Source: Clostridia bacterium (lineage in GTDB: Bacteria > Bacillota_A > Clostridia > Oscillospirales > CAG-272). Taken from it: DNA of 9,100 nt. The position numbers and the translations under genes were made by a program. The stretch spans positions 1 to 9,100 of the forward strand of contig JAGAIH010000049.1 in assembly GCA_017626655.1 (NCBI GenBank). The letters are read 5' to 3'. The notes under the pieces are model-generated. The model was not told the DNA's origin. It did not search any database and saw nothing but the letters and a program-made list of their open reading frames with translations. Within the stretch, counting starts at the first letter, position 1, and each line of letters begins with the position of its first letter. Positions 6,622-9,100 of this stretch are shown here, one piece after another.

Positions 6622-6644
6622 GATCCCCCTCCGCGCTGTATGAT
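6616..6644 (+). promoter_or_regulatory. Sigma-A promoter of sigma cassette 3
   Basis: A perfect -35 TTGACA (6616-6621), a 17-base spacer and -10 TATGAT (6639-6644), again with CTG before and ATAGG after the -10. The predicted transcript start is near 6651, giving a leader of about 110 bases. Confidence 0.87.
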
Positions 6645-6670
6645 ATAGGGGAATACGAACGGCATTTACC

Positions 6671-6699
6671 GAAAAACTTCGTTTTTTTCTGCAAAAACG
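6671..6699 (+). repeat. Two mutually exclusive leader hairpins, cassette 3
   Basis: GAAAAAC (6671-6677) can pair with GTTTTTT (6681-6687) across a three-base loop. Alternatively CGTTTTT (6680-6686) can pair with AAAAACG (6693-6699). The T-rich arm is shared, so only one hairpin can form at a time. Neither is followed by a T-run, so this is not an obvious attenuator. Confidence 0.4.
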
Positions 6700-6720
6700 G
6701 GAGAAAAAAGACGGGGAACG

Positions 6721-6736
6721 GTGTCATATAGAGTAC
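6721..6736 (+). promoter_or_regulatory. Leader motif GTGTCA-N6-GTAC, cassette 3
   Basis: GTGTCATATAGAGTAC ends 24 bases before the sigma start, as in cassette 2. After GTAC the bases AGAGA are shared with cassette 1. Unlike the other two, no perfect inverted repeat abuts it here, only GAC and GTC ends spaced like those of cassette 1. Confidence 0.5.
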
Positions 6737-6760
6737 AGAGATCCCATCAAGGAGGTAAAC

Positions 6761-7303
6761 ATGAACGACCAAGATATCATAGCTCTGTATTTTGACCGCA
6801 ACGAGCAGGCCATCGCCGAGACCGACAAGAGCTACGGCAAAGCCTGTATGCAGGTGTCCATGAACATCCTGCAGAGCCGCCCCGACGCCGAGGAGTGCGT
6901 CAACGACACCTACCTGAAGACCTGGAACGCCATCCCGCCCACGAGGCCCGACTCCCTCTGCGCCTTTGTCTGCCGCATCGCCCGCAACCTGTCCCTCAAT
7001 CGCCTCCGCGATCTGCGAAGAGAACGGCGGGATCGGGACATGACCCTTCCCCTGGACGAGCTGGAGAACTGCATCCCCGCCTCCATGGAGGATGCAAGCG
7101 AGCTGGCCGATCTGCTCAACGGCTTTCTGGCCGAGCTGGAGGAGAGCGACCGCGCGATCTTTATGGGACGCTACTGGTTCTCCTATCCCGTGGAGGAGCT
7201 GGCGGCGGCCGTGGAGCTGGCGCCCAAAACGGTCTATAAGCGGCTCAACAAGACCCGCGAGCGTCTGCGGGTGTACCTTGCGGAAAGGGGGTATCGGGTA
7301 TGA
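6761..7303 (+). CDS. ECF-type RNA polymerase sigma factor, cassette 3
   Basis: This 180-residue ECF factor has sigma-2 at about 5-90 with PDAEECVNDTYLKTWNAIPP (41-60) and CRIARNLSLNRLRDLRR (71-87). Sigma-4 at about 125-175 has MGRYWFSYPVEELAAAVEL (135-153) and the recognition-helix region APKTVYKRLNKTRERLRVY (154-172). The linker around 88-125 is acidic and differs from both paralogues. The last nine residues, LAERGYRV and the preceding Tyr, match sigma 2. AAGGAGG lies five bases before the ATG, and the last bases overlap the downstream ATG as ATGA. The DNA over this junction is close to that of cassette 2, pointing to a shared recent ancestor. Its regulon is unknown. Confidence 0.92.
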   Translation: MNDQDIIALYFDRNEQAIAETDKSYGKACMQVSMNILQSRPDAEECVNDTYLKTWNAIPPTRPDSLCAFVCRIARNLSLNRLRDLRRERRDRDMTLPLDELENCIPASMEDASELADLLNGFLAELEESDRAIFMGRYWFSYPVEELAAAVELAPKTVYKRLNKTRERLRVYLAERGYRV

Positions 7304-8796
7304 GCAGAGAGATCATTTCGGAAGCCATGAACGGCATTCGTGACGAGTATGTAAGCGAGACAGCGGCACAGCTGGGGCTGTTTGCCGCAGGCGCGGCCGC
7401 AGGAGCGGTGGGTGCCTCCGCAGGAGGCGGCGTGGACCCCGCCACACTCTTCCCCCTGTCGGGTACCGAGACCGCCGCCAAGGCAGGCTTTGGGGCGTGG
7501 GTCGCCAAGGGCGGCTGGATCGCGCTGGCGGCGGGTGTGCTGGTGGCGGCAGGTGTGGCCGCGGGGGCGTTCTTCTTCGGAAAGGGCGGGGATGTGCCGC
7601 CTGTGGGGACGGGGGACGTGACCGCCGAGCAAAGTACCTCCGAGGACACGGACGGGGAGACCGCTGAAGGTACCGAGGGAAACGGTGCCCAAGACGAGAC
7701 CACAGTGGAAACCGAGACCCAAGACGAGACCACAGCAGAGACCGAGACCCAAGGCCACATCCATACCTACAGCGAGGGTGAGGTCATCGCTATGCCCACC
7801 TGCGCCGAGAAGGGCTCGCTAAAATACGTATGTCCCTGCGGTTCGGTCAAGACCGAAGCCATCCCCACCCTTCCCCATACCGAGATGATTGACCCAGGGA
7901 CTCCCCCCACCGTCACCGAGCCCGGACTCAGCGACGGCAAGCACTGCTCGGTGTGCGGTAAGGTTCTGGTCAGACAGAACCAGCTTCCCGCCACGGGACA
8001 CACCGATCTGGCCTATGAGGTCAACGAGGACGGCCGCACCTGCACCATCACGGGCATGGGCACCTGCACCGCCACCGAGATCTATATTCCCTCCTTCATA
8101 GAGGGCTACAAGGTCACCCGTATCGGGGAGATCGCCTTTATCGGAAAGTCCATCACGGCTGTCCATTTCCCGAGCAGCGTCACCGAAATCTACGACGGTG
8201 CCTTCCACGGCTGTACCGAGCTGACCGAGATCACCCTGCCGAGCAGCGTTACCCATCTTGGAAGCCAAGCCTTCCAAGCCTGCACAGGGCTTACAACCGC
8301 CACCCTCCTATGCCGTGTCACCGAGCTGCCCCACATGATCTTTGAGGGCTGTACCTCTCTCACCGCGGTGACCCTGCCGAGCACCCTGACCCAGATCCGC
8401 ATAAGTGCTTTCGGCAACTGCACAGCCCTCAAAGAGATCACCCTCCCCGCCTCTCTCGGCATCATCGGTCCCAGCGCGTTCCAACGCTGTACCTCGCTGA
8501 CCAACGTGACCCTCCCTTCCAAGCTGAGTATTCTGGATGACACCGCCTTTGAAGGGTGTACCGGCCTGACTGAAATGGTCCTTCCCAACAATCTGAACCG
8601 CATTGGTGCCAACGCTTTTTCGGGCTGCAGCGGGATCACCGCCATAACCGTCCCCGCAGGTGTCAAGCAGGCAGAGCTCTCCGCCTTTGAGCGTATGGAA
8701 GGCCTGACAGACATCTACTTCCGCGGCTCCGAGGCAGAATGGAATGCCATCGGTTACAAAGTGGGAGAGAACGTGCGCATCCATTTTGGCGCATAA
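7300..8796 (+). CDS. Single-pass membrane protein with Cys-pair modules and BspA-type leucine-rich repeats, cassette 3
   Basis: This 498-residue protein shares its N-terminus with the cassette 2 protein: [20 protein letters not shown] (1-20), an Ala/Gly hydrophobic stretch (25-45), [11 protein letters not shown] (63-73) and a transmembrane segment (71-93). The juxtamembrane linker [17 protein letters not shown] (99-115) is almost that of the cassette 1 protein. A tandem QDETTxETET follows (131-150). Residues 153-234 hold two related His/Cys modules common in clostridial surface proteins. The first has PTC (166-168), CPCG (178-181) and closing LPH. The second keeps CSVCG (216-220) and ATGH but has lost its first Cys (PPTVTEPG). 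Nine or so 23-residue BspA-type repeats run from about 275 to 470, capped by [15 protein letters not shown]. It is translationally coupled to its sigma by ATGA. A sensor or anti-sigma role is inferred from gene order; an adhesin-like outer domain is supported by the family. Confidence 0.88.
   Translation: MSREIISEAMNGIRDEYVSETAAQLGLFAAGAAAGAVGASAGGGVDPATLFPLSGTETAAKAGFGAWVAKGGWIALAAGVLVAAGVAAGAFFFGKGGDVPPVGTGDVTAEQSTSEDTDGETAEGTEGNGAQDETTVETETQDETTAETETQGHIHTYSEGEVIAMPTCAEKGSLKYVCPCGSVKTEAIPTLPHTEMIDPGTPPTVTEPGLSDGKHCSVCGKVLVRQNQLPATGHTDLAYEVNEDGRTCTITGMGTCTATEIYIPSFIEGYKVTRIGEIAFIGKSITAVHFPSSVTEIYDGAFHGCTELTEITLPSSVTHLGSQAFQACTGLTTATLLCRVTELPHMIFEGCTSLTAVTLPSTLTQIRISAFGNCTALKEITLPASLGIIGPSAFQRCTSLTNVTLPSKLSILDDTAFEGCTGLTEMVLPNNLNRIGANAFSGCSGITAITVPAGVKQAELSAFERMEGLTDIYFRGSEAEWNAIGYKVGENVRIHFGA
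7691..7750 (+). repeat. 30-base tandem repeat in the linker of the cassette 3 membrane protein
   Basis: Two adjacent 30-base units (7691-7720 and 7721-7750) differ at three positions and encode a repeated ten-residue acidic stretch ending in TET. In-frame repeats of this kind can change copy number and so linker length. Confidence 0.8.
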
Positions 8797-8832
8797 GCCG
8801 ACGACGAAACACACCCGTATTGCTTTATCTCC

Positions 8833-8861
8833 GACCACCGCCCCCCGCGGTGGCCTTTTTT
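8833..8861 (+). terminator. Rho-independent terminator after cassette 3
   Basis: A 7-bp stem, CCACCGC (8835-8841) with GCGGTGG (8847-8853), closes a five-C loop and is followed after CC by six T (8856-8861). It lies about 38 bases after the membrane-protein stop. The 169-base gap 8797-8965 holds this terminator and the proS promoter. Confidence 0.87.
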
Positions 8862-8900
8862 CATCCCCTTTTCGCAAAATATCCCCCATCCCCCTTGACA
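8848..8900 (+). repeat. Terminator-promoter block, copy B (before proS)
   Basis: This is the second copy of the segment at 6570-6621. It includes the right terminator arm, the T-run, TTTTCGCAAAATAT (8869-8882), the C-rich run and TTGACA. Similarity stops at the -35: the spacer and -10 downstream are unrelated to the sigma cassettes. Confidence 0.8.
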
Positions 8901-8923
8901 AATCCGCCCACATGAGTTATAAT
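8895..8923 (+). promoter_or_regulatory. Sigma-A promoter of proS
   Basis: A perfect -35 TTGACA (8895-8900), 17-base spacer and perfect -10 TATAAT (8918-8923). The transcript should start near 8930, leaving about 36 bases before the proS ATG. That is too short for a T-box. Confidence 0.88.
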
Positions 8924-8965
8924 AAATTATCTATTGATATTTCGCCAAGAAAGGACATTACAACA

Positions 8966-9100
8966 ATGGCAAAGGATAAATTCGTAGAACAGATCACTTC
9001 CATGGACGTGGATTTCGCCCAGTGGTACACCGATGTGGTCAAGAAGGCCGAGCTGATGGACTACTCCGGCGTCAAGGGCTGCATGGTCATCCGCCCCTAC
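8966..9100 (+). CDS. proS: Prolyl-tRNA synthetase, N-terminal part, cut by window edge
   Basis: Only the first 45 codons are present. The protein begins [20 protein letters not shown] and continues with [20 protein letters not shown] and VIRPY. This is the characteristic start of the short, archaeal/eukaryote-like ProS found in many Clostridia, a class II aminoacyl-tRNA synthetase of roughly 480 residues that charges tRNA-Pro with proline in the cytoplasm. The AAGGA site (8951-8955) is ten bases before the ATG. It has its own consensus promoter and follows the cassette 3 terminator, so it is not part of the sigma cassettes. The catalytic motifs lie beyond the window. Confidence 0.93.
   Translation, partial: MAKDKFVEQITSMDVDFAQWYTDVVKKAELMDYSGVKGCMVIRPY

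Noticed and set aside
2678..6736. GTGTCA-N6-GTAC as a standard ECF promoter with an upstream -35
   Set aside because: No element such as GAAC occurs at a constant 15-18 base distance upstream in all three leaders, so it is reported only as a motif.
2516..8882. Recurring TTCGCAA strings as a CRISPR or mobile-element end
   Set aside because: The copies are kilobases apart, sit at promoters and have no spacers, transposase or target-site duplications nearby.
8924..8965. T-box or other riboswitch before proS
   Set aside because: The predicted leader is only about 36 bases and shows no stem or T-box sequence.

Overview
The window looks like chromosomal DNA of a GC-rich member of the Clostridia (Bacillota), most likely a gut Oscillospirales-type bacterium. 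This is inferred from strong AGGAGG ribosome sites, sigma-A promoters with 17-base spacers, a short-form prolyl-tRNA synthetase, an iron-sulfur serine dehydratase, and BspA-type leucine-rich-repeat surface proteins next to ECF sigma factors. No genus can be named from what is visible.

Left part (1-2501, minus strand): an apparent operon reading right to left. It holds a single-chain iron-sulfur L-serine ammonia-lyase (sdaA), a class I SAM-dependent methyltransferase, and the first 90 codons of a CyuA-family L-cysteine desulfidase cut by the window edge. It has an extended -10 promoter at 2473-2501. Two of the three products are predicted iron-sulfur enzymes that release ammonia and pyruvate from serine or cysteine.

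Centre and right (2574-8861, plus strand): three consecutive copies of one cassette. Each has a near-consensus sigma-A promoter, a leader of about 115-125 bases with A/T-rich hairpins and a shared GWGTCA-N6-GTAC motif, a 180-residue ECF sigma factor, and a single-pass membrane protein that starts inside the sigma stop codon (ATGA overlap). A rho-independent terminator closes each cassette. The membrane proteins share an N-terminal, probably cytoplasmic, domain and a transmembrane segment. Their outer parts differ: the first and third carry BspA-type repeats, and the middle one carries a domain I do not recognise. The sigma factors are nearly identical over sigma-2 and much more divergent over the linker and sigma-4. 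The best reading is a duplicated family of surface-sensing sigma/transducer pairs in which the outer domain and the -35-reading domain have diversified. This is an inference; no partner, ligand or regulon is visible.

Right edge (8895-9100): a promoter and the first 45 codons of prolyl-tRNA synthetase (proS). The terminator-promoter block before proS is almost the same DNA as that before the third cassette, which suggests how the cassettes multiplied. No RNA genes, transposases, CRISPR arrays or broken genes were seen.
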